Source: Opitutia bacterium UBA4506
Lineage (GTDB): Bacteria > Verrucomicrobiota > Verrucomicrobiia > Opitutales > Puniceicoccaceae
Length of the DNA: 64,000 nucleotides
Assembly: GCA_002388665.1 (NCBI GenBank)
Contig: DGMY01000043.1
Location: forward strand, 62,001 to 126,000
Direction: 5' to 3'
The first letter of the stretch is position 1; the number at the start of each line of letters is the position of its first letter. Positions 17,921 to 27,719 of this stretch are shown in pieces. The notes under the pieces are model-generated. The model was not told the origin of the DNA and searched no databases. It was given only the letters and a program-made list of their open reading frames with translations. Made by a program: the position numbers and the translations under genes.

Positions 17921-19030
17921 ATGATGAATAAGGCCCCAAGGGCACAAACGCAGCAAACTGGAATTGAAGCGAAAACAGTCGGTACCGCCGAGCATCGCCA
18001 AGCCCAACGCCGCCCGACCCAAAAGGATGTAGCCATCCAAGCTGGCGTCACGCAAGCGACGGTCTCCATGGCCCTGAGCCGACACCCCAGCATCTCCGAT
18101 GAAACATGTGACCGGATTCGCACTATTGCCGATTCCGTTGGCTACCGGCCCGACCCCTACTTGACCGGCCTATCGGCCTATCGGAAACAGATGAAAGCGC
18201 CTGTCTTTCAGGCAACCATCGCCTGGCTTTCCAACTGGCACGAGCCCACATCCCACAACTGGTCCGGTGTGGCCGGCCTCTACTACGAAGGGGCCCTGAA
18301 GCGCGCTCATGAACTCGGCTACGAGATCGAAGAACACGCGCTGCTCTCTCCAGACATGACGCCCAAGCGCATGGAGCAGATCATGCTGAACCGCAATATC
18401 AAGGGAATCCTCCTGCCGCCGCAGTCGAAGCCGGGCTCGACCATGGATCAATTCTGCTTCGATAAATTCTCAACGGTAACTTTTGGTTACACACTCGCAT
18501 CGCCACAATTTCACATCGTGTCTCTTCATCACCACCGTTCGGTGAAGTTGCTCTTCCACGAGCTTGTAGAGAAGCGTGGCTATCGACGCCCGGGTCTTTG
18601 CGTAAGTATGCAGGAGGACATCCGAACGGACCGTATCTGGTCGGCAGCCTTCTGGAGTGAGCAGCGGTACCTTCCCAGCTCTCACCACGTCCCCATCCAC
18701 ATGGACGACACTTGGGACAAAGACCGATTCATGGATTGGTTTTCAACACATCGCCCGGATGTCATCATTTCCAGCAACAAAAAGATACACCAATGGCTCA
18801 ATGAAGCAGGGATCGCTGTCCCCGAAGCAGTAGGCATTGCCATGCTGACCAAGAGAGCCGATGACACCTTTTATTCAGGGATTTGGCAAAATCTACGGAA
18901 GACAGGCACGAAAGCACTGGACCTTCTCGTTGACATGATCCACCGGGGAGAACGCGGACTACCCGACGTGCGAATGAATGTGCTCATCGATGCCAGCTGG
19001 GTCGATGGCAACACGGTCCGATCCGTTTAA
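17921..19030 (+). CDS. LacI family transcriptional regulator
   Basis: A 369-residue regulator. The helix-turn-helix is at residues 33-53 (PTQKDVAIQAGVTQATVSMA), followed by the hinge-proximal segment LSRHPSISDETCDRI and VGYRPDPYL, the form common in Verrucomicrobiota LacI proteins. A 30-residue polar extension precedes the HTH; the next usable Met is inside it. Residues 90-360 form the periplasmic-binding-protein-like sensor domain. Copies of one palindrome lie on both sides of the gene (17773, 19068) and upstream of neighbouring carbohydrate genes, so it is the prime candidate to bind them. Ligand unknown, presumably a sugar. Confidence 0.9.
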   Translation: MMNKAPRAQTQQTGIEAKTVGTAEHRQAQRRPTQKDVAIQAGVTQATVSMALSRHPSISDETCDRIRTIADSVGYRPDPYLTGLSAYRKQMKAPVFQATIAWLSNWHEPTSHNWSGVAGLYYEGALKRAHELGYEIEEHALLSPDMTPKRMEQIMLNRNIKGILLPPQSKPGSTMDQFCFDKFSTVTFGYTLASPQFHIVSLHHHRSVKLLFHELVEKRGYRRPGLCVSMQEDIRTDRIWSAAFWSEQRYLPSSHHVPIHMDDTWDKDRFMDWFSTHRPDVIISSNKKIHQWLNEAGIAVPEAVGIAMLTKRADDTFYSGIWQNLRKTGTKALDLLVDMIHRGERGLPDVRMNVLIDASWVDGNTVRSV

Positions 19031-19067
19031 CAAAGAATACTAGAGCATGAAAAACCTCGTCCGCATC

Positions 19068-19081
19068 CTTATTTGAATAAG
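19068..19081 (+). promoter_or_regulatory. 14-bp perfect palindrome (site 3)
   Basis: CTTATTTGAATAAG: perfect arms around TG, 37 bases after the LacI-family stop and 312 bases before the PEP-CTERM start at 19394. The rest of the 360-base gap is AT-rich with no recognisable gene. Confidence 0.65.
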
Positions 19082-19393
19082 CCGTAAACTCCTTCTGAAA
19101 AACCAGAACTCAATATAGCCTTTAGACATATTCCATCAGACAACCGACGAAACACGCTTATGCGATTTTCAATCCCACCTATCTACCGCATGCCCGATAA
19201 AACGGTCTCCGGAAAAGTATAGCCCAAAAAAGACCACATCGACTAAACGATTATCAACTATTCCACAGTGGAACAGACCGTTAAACAATTTCCAGTGCTT
19301 GCATAAGAATTACCCGAACAAACCCCAAACAGACATACTATACGAACAGAGCACATGCTCGATCTAAATACCCTAAAATCTCTATCCTCGAAA

Positions 19394-20545
19394 ATGAATA
19401 CTCCACTGAAACACCTCCTCCCCTTTTTACTCACTCCATTCGTCGTTCATGCCGCCGATTACACGTGGACCGGTGCTGTCGACAACAACTGGGATACCGC
19501 CGGAAACTGGAGTGGTGACGGCGGCATACCCGATGACGGCAGCGACTTGGCGATTTTTGACAGCAGCCCCGGCATCGTGACCCTCAATAACCAATACCTC
19601 ACGCGGGTTTCCTTTCAAACCGCCGGCTGGACGATCCAGGGCACAGGCGGATTCGATCTGGAGAATCTGGTATCCAACGCCCCTCTCAGTAGTTCGGGGG
19701 CTGGTATCAACACCCTCGCGGTAACCTTGTTTCCCGACCGAAACATCGATGTAGACGTATCGTCGGGTAACACACTCGTCCATACAGGCACCATGTCCAT
19801 GGATGCCAGCATCACCAAAACAGGGGTAGGAACCCTTATCTTAAACTCCTCCTCAACGACAGCGGAGAGTTCCAATATTCTTGTCTCTGGCGGCACCGCT
19901 TTAATCAATTACGACCAAGTAAACTCTTCGAGCAACGGTGCGCGGCCCGGCGCCCGGGATGGCGGTACGATTGGAGGACATGGCACCATCGCCGTGGGCG
20001 GCTCCAGCATTACTTCGAACCTACAGTTTCGCGTCGCTCAAAGTGGTAGCGGAACCCTGAGCCCAGGTGGCGACGGAACTACGGAAGGTGGGAGTATTAT
20101 CGGAACTCTGGACATCGATTTTGCCAACGCGGGCTCGAGCAATGTCATAACTATGTATGAAGACAGTATCCTCGCAATCGACATCGATCCAGTTTCGAAC
20201 CAATCCGACCTCGTCAATATGTTTTTGAGCGGAGGAGGTTCCGGTGCAGGCTGGAACATCAGGAGTGGGGCCACTCTGGATATCACGACGGTCGGGGGAT
20301 CGGCCTTCGACCCCGGCGACAGCTTCATCATCTCTACTTTCATCAACTCTGCCGGGGTCGCGGACTACGGACAGTTTGATTCGGTCTTGATCAACGGCAA
20401 CGATGCCTTCCTCAATCCCGAATTTTACATCGACTACAACCTAAACAGCATCGAGGTCGGCTTGATTCCCGAGCCAGGTACCTATGGGTTGATCAGCGGT
20501 CTTTTCATACTCGGACTGGCAACTTTCCGCCGGCGCCAAAAGTAA
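19394..20545 (+). CDS. PEP-CTERM protein with autotransporter-like beta-strand repeats
   Basis: About 383 residues from the ATG at 19394, chosen because it starts a clean signal peptide (MNTPLKHLLPFLLTPFVVHA). YTWTGAVDNNWDTAGNWSGD is the usual opening of verrucomicrobial and planctomycete proteins with autotransporter-associated beta-strand repeats. TGVGTLILNSSST and GGHGTIAVGG match the repeat style, and a beta-helical fold is likely. The C-terminus IPEPGTYGLISGLFILGLA then FRRRQK is a strong PEP-CTERM signal. Probably exported and released or anchored at the cell surface. Confidence 0.88.
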   Translation: MNTPLKHLLPFLLTPFVVHAADYTWTGAVDNNWDTAGNWSGDGGIPDDGSDLAIFDSSPGIVTLNNQYLTRVSFQTAGWTIQGTGGFDLENLVSNAPLSSSGAGINTLAVTLFPDRNIDVDVSSGNTLVHTGTMSMDASITKTGVGTLILNSSSTTAESSNILVSGGTALINYDQVNSSSNGARPGARDGGTIGGHGTIAVGGSSITSNLQFRVAQSGSGTLSPGGDGTTEGGSIIGTLDIDFANAGSSNVITMYEDSILAIDIDPVSNQSDLVNMFLSGGGSGAGWNIRSGATLDITTVGGSAFDPGDSFIISTFINSAGVADYGQFDSVLINGNDAFLNPEFYIDYNLNSIEVGLIPEPGTYGLISGLFILGLATFRRRQK

Positions 20546-20549
20546 AAGT

Positions 20550-20631
20550 CAGATCATCCTCGAGTGCGAAGAAGAGAGTCATCGAGCGAGGATGAATCTG
20601 AGGGAGCCGCCCTTTCTCTGTAAAGGCTCCC
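20550..20631 (+). terminator. tandem hairpins after the PEP-CTERM gene
   Basis: Two hairpins begin 4 bases after the stop. The first pairs 20550-20562 (CAGATCATCCTCG) with 20587-20600, with one bulged base. The second pairs GGGAGCC (20602-20608) with GGCTCCC (20625-20631). There is no T tract, so this could be an attenuating or 3'-protecting structure rather than an intrinsic terminator. The rest of the gap to 21020 holds no recognisable gene. Confidence 0.45.
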
Positions 20632-21020
20632 CAAGCGAGACAAAGGAACAACCCACAAGAAAGACGGGACCCGCCCCCCAAAAAAAATCATAGTTCGAAT
20701 CACATCCCCAGTCATTCCGAGGGCAATGCCTGCAGGCTTTGTCTTCTCACGCCTCTCACCTCCAACAAACCCAAATACGTTGCGGACCACTCCAGAAACC
20801 CTTCGTCCTCCTCTCCCGAGGCAATCACAGTCCGTTGAGTTTCGCTAGAACTTCACCCGAAACAAATCAACGTGACGCAAAGCGACTTACAGCGCGCTTT
20901 TGGCGCGGAGGGGAAAGATCGCAGAGAACCAACGACGATAACTTCGATCCTTTGCGAGTAGAAAGGCACCCTCTCGAATTCCCTCGCCACCACGACCGCA
21001 CGTTCCTGAACTTGCGCAAC

Positions 21021-21034
21021 CTTATCAATATAAG
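21021..21034 (+). promoter_or_regulatory. 14-bp palindrome upstream of second cassette (site 4)
   Basis: CTTATCAATATAAG: arms CTTATC and TATAAG around AA, 5 of 6 complementary, 133 bases upstream of the second large prepilin-like gene. It links this cassette to the putative LacI-type regulon. Confidence 0.5.
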
Positions 21035-21103
21035 TTTGGATTGATTTGAAAAAACCATACCATTGAGTCGTATTGAATCGTAATACTACCTACCCTTTGC
21101 ATC

Positions 21104-21119
21104 AAGAATACTGATACAC
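21104..21119 (+). promoter_or_regulatory. degenerate GAATAC-type element upstream of second cassette
   Basis: AAGAATACTGATACAC resembles the palindrome at 5050 (GAATA-CT core, 5 of 7 matches in each arm), 48 bases before the start. A separate inverted pair, GTATT (21070-21074) and AATAC (21082-21086), lies just upstream. Weak evidence. Confidence 0.3.
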
Positions 21120-21167
21120 GTAAAGTGTGATTCAGATGCCCCTCCCCCAGTAAAAAACAAGTCTTTC

Positions 21168-24100
21168 ATGAAGTCTCGTCCCATACGTCAGCACAAGGGT
21201 TTCGCCCTTGTTATAGCCCTGATGCTTATGAGTTTCGTGACGCTTATACTGCTCAGTTTTTCAACGCTCACCCAAGTAGGGCTCCACTCCGCCAACCTGG
21301 AAGCAAAACGTTTTGTAGCGCGTAGCAATGCTCAATTCGCGCTCATGCAGGCGATCGGCAAATTACAGCGAATGACTGGGCCTGACCAACGCATAACCGC
21401 CTCCGCCAATATAATCAACACGAGCGGCGTCTACGCAGAGGACCGCGCCACTGAGAAGCGCCACTGGGTAGGGGTATGGAATACTCAGGAGTTGAACGAA
21501 AGCAACGACCTGCAAACCCAGGGACGCAATACCGGAAGTATCGACATCTATACCGACTCGTTCCAGGGATGGCTCGTATCGGACGGCGCCTCCCACGAAA
21601 CGATAGACTCACTCTCGAGTATACTTTCCGGTTACGATGATGAGAACGAAACGTCACTGGTAGCACTACTCGGCGAGAACAGCGTTCTCTTTCAAGGTAG
21701 CGATGACCCCACCCGCGAAGGTATTTACCTACTCAAAAGCCCCATCGGCGACGAGGGGAACTACGCTTTCTGGGTCAGCGATGAGAGCCTGAAAGCAAAT
21801 TTCTCACTGGAGGATCCCTTTCAAGATGCAGCTGCCAATTCAATCGAGAAACGGTATGGCCAAATCATTTCCCAAAGCCCAAATGCCGCGCTCGGGATCG
21901 ACGAATCCGCAAACATGGGCGGACTCAATTTTGTCGCTTCCGAAAAATTTGACCTCACCCAGCTTCCACGACTAGGGGCGCAAGTCGATCTGTCTCCTGC
22001 AGCAAAAACCGGGGCAGATAAATCCGAAGTATCGGAAGCAACGCGTTCGACCTTTCACCATCTGTCCAACGCAACCTTCGGCGTATTCTCCGATGTGCGC
22101 AACGGCGGACTGAAAAAGGATTTGTCTCTGGCCATGGAGATATCCGATACCGACTTTCAGGAAACCGATTTTATCAATAGCGACGAGGTCAATACCGCCG
22201 GGTCCTGGAAGCAAACGCTCAACGGCAGCGAGATGCTACTGGGATACCTCTACCAGCAGGAGACCGAAGAAGTATTGAATGGTGACGAGGTCACCTTGCG
22301 TGGGCCCACTTGGCAACTCCTGCGCAGCTTCTATCGTTCTTACCGGGACATCACCCAGCGCACATCATCCCCGGCAATCGCCGCCTCCGTGCATCGCCCT
22401 AATTTAATCGATGCCTCACAATCGCAACTCAGCACTCTCCAAGCGATTCCTTTCCAGGGTCAGAAAAACGGAGTCGGACATGGCTACTCCTGGCAGGCCG
22501 AGAGAAATACCAGCGGCGACCCGGTCCTCCGCAATACCGCAACCCAGCGTACGCCGATCCTCACCAACGCAAAATACATCTTTGGTCTTCAGCGAGTCCA
22601 TAGAGGTGGCGAAAGAGTCCTGTCATTGAGTCTTAACTTTGTCGCCACGGTAATGAATCCTTACAATGTGGCACTCGAGTTCCAAGGGTACCAATTAATG
22701 CTCCATGCGTTACCGGTGGTTGTTAGTGTTGAAAAGTATGCCCCCGGCGAGATCATCCCCAGCAACAACACCATCAAAAAGGAGTTGCGGGAGGACCCCG
22801 ACTACGGTCCCTACCTCCTCGAGTACATCCTGCGCAAAGAAGTCGACGGCATGGGATCCACCCAGAATAGCGGCGCAGTCGTATCCGGCGAGATGGGCGA
22901 GCCGATCTTCGGGAACTTCATCCTCACCGAAGTAGATTCCAACGGAGATGCCGTGACCAATGGCTCCGCAAAAGTTCGGCTCGAGCCCGGTGAGATCAAG
23001 GTCATTTCATTGGCGAACGAAAACCCCACCATGGATTCCGAGATCGGACTGCCGGCCACCTTCACCTTCAACGACCAAGGCGGTTTTCGCTACACGCAGC
23101 TCGGCTTCCCCGATATGTATCTAGGCCACAGCGAACTGGAGAAAAATCCAGAGGGCCCGGACCCAGACGATCCACTGGAGGTCGACTACCCGGTGGATCA
23201 TCCCTCGAACTACATTCCCCTTACGAATGATGAGCGGGTCGTCGTCATGCTTTCCTCCAAGGTTGGCGGGTACTGGCAGGACTACATGATGTACATCAAC
23301 ACCAACAACAACAATGTGGCGACCCGGGAAGGACAACTCTTCTTCAATCAGATGCTTATTGATGAATCGGGTGACCTGAGTGAAGCATTGGAGAGCATGT
23401 CCATGCCTCGAGGCCTCTGGGCACAATCACTGCGGCTTAGCATGAGCGCGAACCAACTGAACGACGATTTCGAGATCACCCAGGTTTACACCGGTTCAGA
23501 ACTCGATACCCAGCGTTTCATTGCCGCGACTAATGTCACGCTCAAGGCCGTGGATGACGACACCTCCCCCGGTCCCTATATGGCGAATTTCAACATGCGT
23601 ATGCTGACCGGACGGGATCTGAACGTCCTCAATAAAGGCGATGGGATTGGGCCTCCACAATACATCGTCACAAACGAATCCCTGGTCGCCACGGCCATCA
23701 ATTATCCGATCAAGGGCGGCGAGGAATACAACGGGGCGTGGGGCTCCTCAAACTCCAGTACGGGCGAATCCCGCGTAATCCTGTATGACGTACCAACGAC
23801 ACCAATACTGTCGATAGGATCCTTGCAACATGCGGACATTGGCACCATGGCCGACCAGCCGAACTACAGTGTAGGGTACTCCTACCCCTCCCCTTTCATC
23901 GCCCGTGATCAGGTTTGGGAAAGCGTCTACGGCGGCAATGACTATGTCTTTGCCGACACCGCCTATCTTGCGAACGAAAGTCTTTGGGATCGCTTCTATT
24001 TCTCGTCGCTCTCCGGGATGGACGCTTTCGATTTAAGTTCCGTCCCTAGTGACGCCCAATTCGACAGCGCACTGGACAACGAGATCGAGGACTTCATTTC

Positions 24101-25022
24101 CGCCGAGAAGCCCTTGCCCAACACCAACTTCATCAGCGTACCCCGTCAGAACCTATCTCTCAGCGAAGTGATAGCCGAGGTCATGGACCGCAGCACTGGC
24201 TACGACCGCTTGGCATCCAATGCGCTCATGAGGGGGGCCTTTAACGTGAACTCCACCTCAGTCCCCGCCTGGAAAGCACTTCTCTCCTCTCTCCTTTCTG
24301 ACAATGCATTGACCTACACCGATAGCGATGGTCAGGTTCAGGAGACCAGCATATCCAGTGATGCCATTTTTACGCGCACGGTGCTGCCCGGGGGAGACGA
24401 GTCCAACAACGACGTTTGGGTGGGGGTTCATGGCATATCCGACACACAACTCACGGATCTTGCGCAGGGCATCGTCGAAGAAGTGAAACTCAGAGGTCCC
24501 TTCACTTCGATGAGCGACTTTGTGAACCGACGATTGAACGACGGAGAAACCGGCAAGAAAGGCACGATCCAGGCGGCGATCGATGATCGTACGACCATCC
24601 AGGACGCAAATCTGTCGAGTATGGGCTCGATGCCATCGGATGACCTCGAGGACACTTTCCAAAAACCCTTCCCCTACATGGAGCACTTTTTGGAAGACTC
24701 CGCCGCCGGTGGTCCAGGCTACCTTTTGCAGGGTGACGTTCTTACAGCAATCGGCCCCTACCTAACGGCCCGGGGAGATACCTTCCTCATCCGTGCCTAT
24801 GGCGACGTAATCAACCCGATAACGGATCGGGTCGAGGCGCGAGCCTGGTGCGAAGCCATTGTCCAACGAATGCCCGACTTTGTTGCCCCAGCCGAAGATG
24901 CTCCCCACCACGATGTCTATGACGCCGAAGGAAACCCGTCACTCAACTCAAACGAGAACCAGCAATTTGGTCGCGGCTATCGGATTATCCGTTTTCGCTG
25001 GTTGGAAAACGATGAAGTCTAG
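21168..25022 (+). CDS. large prepilin-like protein, Verru_Chthon cassette protein A type (copy 2)
   Basis: A 1284-residue protein, the longest of the three copies. Short basic leader MKSRPIRQHK then GFALVIALMLMSFVTLILL (residues 11-29), a prepilin-like Gly-Phe junction without the usual Glu at position 5 of the mature helix. Shared landmarks: TGPDQRITASANI, WVSDESLKANF, GGLKKDLSLAM, MNPYNVALEF, FNVNSTSVPAWKALL, RGPFTSMSDFVNR, PGYLLQGDVL and RGDTFLIRAYGDV, ending QFGRGYRIIRFRW. An insertion rich in Asp and Pro near residue 660 (EGPDPDDPLEVDYPVD) could bind calcium. The partner gene starts 6 bases after the stop, so the two are surely co-transcribed. Function unknown; likely a surface or secretion-linked pseudopilin. 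Confidence 0.75.
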   Translation: MKSRPIRQHKGFALVIALMLMSFVTLILLSFSTLTQVGLHSANLEAKRFVARSNAQFALMQAIGKLQRMTGPDQRITASANIINTSGVYAEDRATEKRHWVGVWNTQELNESNDLQTQGRNTGSIDIYTDSFQGWLVSDGASHETIDSLSSILSGYDDENETSLVALLGENSVLFQGSDDPTREGIYLLKSPIGDEGNYAFWVSDESLKANFSLEDPFQDAAANSIEKRYGQIISQSPNAALGIDESANMGGLNFVASEKFDLTQLPRLGAQVDLSPAAKTGADKSEVSEATRSTFHHLSNATFGVFSDVRNGGLKKDLSLAMEISDTDFQETDFINSDEVNTAGSWKQTLNGSEMLLGYLYQQETEEVLNGDEVTLRGPTWQLLRSFYRSYRDITQRTSSPAIAASVHRPNLIDASQSQLSTLQAIPFQGQKNGVGHGYSWQAERNTSGDPVLRNTATQRTPILTNAKYIFGLQRVHRGGERVLSLSLNFVATVMNPYNVALEFQGYQLMLHALPVVVSVEKYAPGEIIPSNNTIKKELREDPDYGPYLLEYILRKEVDGMGSTQNSGAVVSGEMGEPIFGNFILTEVDSNGDAVTNGSAKVRLEPGEIKVISLANENPTMDSEIGLPATFTFNDQGGFRYTQLGFPDMYLGHSELEKNPEGPDPDDPLEVDYPVDHPSNYIPLTNDERVVVMLSSKVGGYWQDYMMYINTNNNNVATREGQLFFNQMLIDESGDLSEALESMSMPRGLWAQSLRLSMSANQLNDDFEITQVYTGSELDTQRFIAATNVTLKAVDDDTSPGPYMANFNMRMLTGRDLNVLNKGDGIGPPQYIVTNESLVATAINYPIKGGEEYNGAWGSSNSSTGESRVILYDVPTTPILSIGSLQHADIGTMADQPNYSVGYSYPSPFIARDQVWESVYGGNDYVFADTAYLANESLWDRFYFSSLSGMDAFDLSSVPSDAQFDSALDNEIEDFISAEKPLPNTNFISVPRQNLSLSEVIAEVMDRSTGYDRLASNALMRGAFNVNSTSVPAWKALLSSLLSDNALTYTDSDGQVQETSISSDAIFTRTVLPGGDESNNDVWVGVHGISDTQLTDLAQGIVEEVKLRGPFTSMSDFVNRRLNDGETGKKGTIQAAIDDRTTIQDANLSSMGSMPSDDLEDTFQKPFPYMEHFLEDSAAGGPGYLLQGDVLTAIGPYLTARGDTFLIRAYGDVINPITDRVEARAWCEAIVQRMPDFVAPAEDAPHHDVYDAEGNPSLNSNENQQFGRGYRIIRFRWLENDEV

Positions 25023-25028
25023 CCCCAC

Positions 25029-25781
25029 ATGAAAAGCCTCATCCTACTACTTATTACAGTCACGACCGCTGGTCTAAGCATTAGCTCAGCCCAAACTCTA
25101 CCGGAGGAAACAGTCAACGTCACCTTTCGTGCCTTCACCTGGGACCGGGTAAATGATAACATTATTTACTATCGGGACGGCTCCGAGGAAGTACGCCTCC
25201 GCCTACCCTGGATGAAACGGTCCGAGGTCTTGAGGTACGAGGGGCCTCCTGTTCTCCAATTTTACCAAAAACGAAAAAACAAGAAAGGAGAGTGGATCCA
25301 AAATCCGGTCGCGAGCGTAGACTTCTCTCAATCCACAATAGAATCGCCTTTGCTTTTGTTCTATCTCGAAAAAGGGAATGGCTCCGCCAAGTTTGGCGCC
25401 CGCATTCTGAATGACGATATGGAAGATTTTCCATTCGGATCCTATCGAGTGGTTAACCTGACACCGGCAAGTATACGAGGGCATATCGGCAACGATGTCT
25501 TTAGCCTTAAGCCCGGCCAATCCACCACCGTGACCCCAAAGAAGCTCATCAGCAATGACCGTAATGTCGTCGTGGAAATCCAAACCCCAGTCGACGGCGA
25601 ATACAAATCCGTTTCAGAATCGGTTTGGACGTACCACCCCGACGGACGCACCATCTGCTTCCTCATCGAAAACGGCCAGAAAGGACGAGACTATTTCAAA
25701 ATAAACGTCATGTCTGAATTCGAATCAGACAACCCTCCTTCCGAAGACCTGGAAGTGAGACGCATGGATGTCGGCAACTAA
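25029..25781 (+). CDS. secreted cassette partner protein (copy 2), unknown function
   Basis: A 250-residue protein with signal peptide MKSLILLLITVTTAGLSISSA. Shared pattern with the other partners: LRYEGPPVLQFYQK near residue 72, YRVVNLTPASIRGHIG near 140, a LKPGQSTTV stretch near 160, DGEYKSVSESVW near 195 and TICFLIENG near 210. In all three, a strand-rich middle is followed by a DGEWK-type turn. No known family recognised. It lies 6 bases after the large protein. Confidence 0.65.
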   Translation: MKSLILLLITVTTAGLSISSAQTLPEETVNVTFRAFTWDRVNDNIIYYRDGSEEVRLRLPWMKRSEVLRYEGPPVLQFYQKRKNKKGEWIQNPVASVDFSQSTIESPLLLFYLEKGNGSAKFGARILNDDMEDFPFGSYRVVNLTPASIRGHIGNDVFSLKPGQSTTVTPKKLISNDRNVVVEIQTPVDGEYKSVSESVWTYHPDGRTICFLIENGQKGRDYFKINVMSEFESDNPPSEDLEVRRMDVGN

Positions 25782-25801
25782 TGAAGCCACTCTCCTACTC
25801 A

Positions 25802-25815
25802 TTTATATTTATAAG
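25802..25815 (+). promoter_or_regulatory. 14-bp palindrome upstream of symporter gene (site 5)
   Basis: TTTATATTTATAAG: arms TTTATA and TATAAG around TT, 125 bases upstream of the symporter start, within a 159-base gap. Confidence 0.6.
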
Positions 25816-25940
25816 CCAGTGGACTTTTGTCAGTTGGTGATCGGAGCGATTTCCTTCAACAAGATCACCGATTGAAACAAAGCCACTGCCTCACGTGTAA
25901 CCTAAGGGCCACGTGGCGAAGACCGCCCCTAAATTAAACC

Positions 25941-27719
25941 ATGACCACACACTTCCTTGATTACCTGACCATTGGTCTCTTCTTCGCTCTGATGCTGAGC
26001 GTCGGCTTTGTCTTCAATCGCTTAAACAAGAACCCCGACGATTATTTCCGCGGCGGCTGCAAGGGCACTTGGTGGCTCGTTGGCACGAGCGCGTTCATGT
26101 TCAGCTTCACCGCCTTTACTTTTACCGGCGCAGCCAGTGTCGCCTACGAGGGTGGCTGGTCTGTGTTCCTTCTCTTTGGTTCGGTTTCGCTCGGCTATTT
26201 TATCGCGGCGATCTGGCTCGCGCCGTGGTTCCGACAGATGCGCATTTACGCAGCTCCGCAAATCGCCGAACAACGCTGGCACAAGGCGCTGGCCCGCGTC
26301 AGCTTCTATGTCCACTTTCCGTTCTCGATGATCTATCCGTCCATCGCGCTTTATGGCAGCTGCATTTTTGCCTCCGCGATGTTTGGTTTGGATATCAACC
26401 TGCTGATCATCATTCTTGGTACGGTTGTTATGCTCTATTCGATGAGCGGCGGGGTTTGGGGCGTCATGGCAACCGACTTCCTGCAAGGCGCAATTCTCCT
26501 GCCCCTTACCATCGTGGTAGCGGTACTTTGCCTAGGTGAGATCGGCGGGATCAGCGGTCTCTTTGCCGAGATTAATGCGCAAGGGCTCAACGATGACTAC
26601 CGTATGGTCAAAAGCGCATCCTGGGACCCGGTGGACCAGAAATTTACCTGGGTCTGGGCCATTGCCATTTTCCTCGGCAATATCACCAATATGCTGGGTC
26701 TCGGCAACGCCCTGCGCTATAGCTCGGTAAAAGACGGACGTAACGCACAATACGCCGCGGCCTTGGGTGGGGTACTCTTCATTCTCGGCGCGCTGATTTG
26801 GTTCATTCCACCTGTAGTGGCACGACTGCTACACGCAGATCAGGTAATGGCAGTGGACATCCCCAAACCAGCCGAAGCCTCGTACGCTATTGCCGCCCTC
26901 AACTATTTGCCAGCAGGCCTGAAAGGACTGATGGCCGTCTGTATCTTTTCAGCGACGATGAGCTCGCTGGACACGGGTATGAACCGCCAAACCGCGAGCT
27001 TCTTCAATGTCTTCGTGCCCGACGTTTGTCGGTTGTTCAAACGGCCTGTCCCATCAGGCCAACAGAGTCAGGTCATGTTGAGCCGTCTGATCACTATGTT
27101 CCTGGGCCTCCTCATCATCATGCTCGCTTTGCATTTCGCCAACATGAAGGACATCGGCGTCTTCGGATTGATTCTAAAGGTGAAGGCCTTTCTCGTCGGC
27201 TTCGCTGTGATCGGGCTATGGGGATTGTTCGTCCGTAAGGCTCCACTGTTTGCCCCCTATGCTTCCATGATTGCCGGTGCAACCTGCGGCATTGTCACCA
27301 TCTTCAGTGAACCTCTCTTCGGGGTAAAATTGAATTTTCAGCAAACTTTCTTTATCAATTTCCTCGTACCGTCGGCCGCCTTCTTCCTTTGCATCCCCTT
27401 CTTTAATCGCAGCACGAATGAATTCAAGCAGCGGGTCGACGCCTTCTTCGTAAAGATGAAAACACCGGTCGATTTTGAAAAAGAGGTGGGCGCTCCGGAA
27501 GACATCATGCAATTAGTGGTCATCGGCCGATACACGATTGTTATCGGTCTCTATATTGCCCTCCTTTGCTGCTTTGTGACGAACAAACAGGATGCGGTCA
27601 CAGTTCTCGCCCTCGCGGCAATGATCCTGACCTTCGGGATCCTACTCTATGCCGCCGGCGTCCGTTCGAAAAAGCGGCTGATCGCCTTTGCGAAGGCACA
27701 CGGTCACGACGTGGCCTGA
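25941..27719 (+). CDS. sodium:solute symporter (SSS family)
   Basis: A 592-residue integral membrane protein with about 13-14 hydrophobic segments. Family features include NPDDYFRGG after the first helix, SFTAFTFTGAASVAYEGGW in the second and third helices, LYSMSGGVWGVMATDFLQG, and FSATMSSLDTGMNRQTASF, the sodium-site region of SSS transporters. The long hydrophilic loop near residue 500 and extra C-terminal helices are common in sugar-linked members. It imports a solute with sodium. It overlaps the GH3 gene by one base (TGATG), so it likely imports the GH3 substrate. Confidence 0.9.
   Translation: MTTHFLDYLTIGLFFALMLSVGFVFNRLNKNPDDYFRGGCKGTWWLVGTSAFMFSFTAFTFTGAASVAYEGGWSVFLLFGSVSLGYFIAAIWLAPWFRQMRIYAAPQIAEQRWHKALARVSFYVHFPFSMIYPSIALYGSCIFASAMFGLDINLLIIILGTVVMLYSMSGGVWGVMATDFLQGAILLPLTIVVAVLCLGEIGGISGLFAEINAQGLNDDYRMVKSASWDPVDQKFTWVWAIAIFLGNITNMLGLGNALRYSSVKDGRNAQYAAALGGVLFILGALIWFIPPVVARLLHADQVMAVDIPKPAEASYAIAALNYLPAGLKGLMAVCIFSATMSSLDTGMNRQTASFFNVFVPDVCRLFKRPVPSGQQSQVMLSRLITMFLGLLIIMLALHFANMKDIGVFGLILKVKAFLVGFAVIGLWGLFVRKAPLFAPYASMIAGATCGIVTIFSEPLFGVKLNFQQTFFINFLVPSAAFFLCIPFFNRSTNEFKQRVDAFFVKMKTPVDFEKEVGAPEDIMQLVVIGRYTIVIGLYIALLCCFVTNKQDAVTVLALAAMILTFGILLYAAGVRSKKRLIAFAKAHGHDVA

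Noticed and set aside
20739..21044. Plus-strand 101-residue open frame between PEP-CTERM gene and second cassette
   Set aside because: No protein-like pattern. It spans the operator candidate at 21021 and overlaps other short frames, so it looks like chance.
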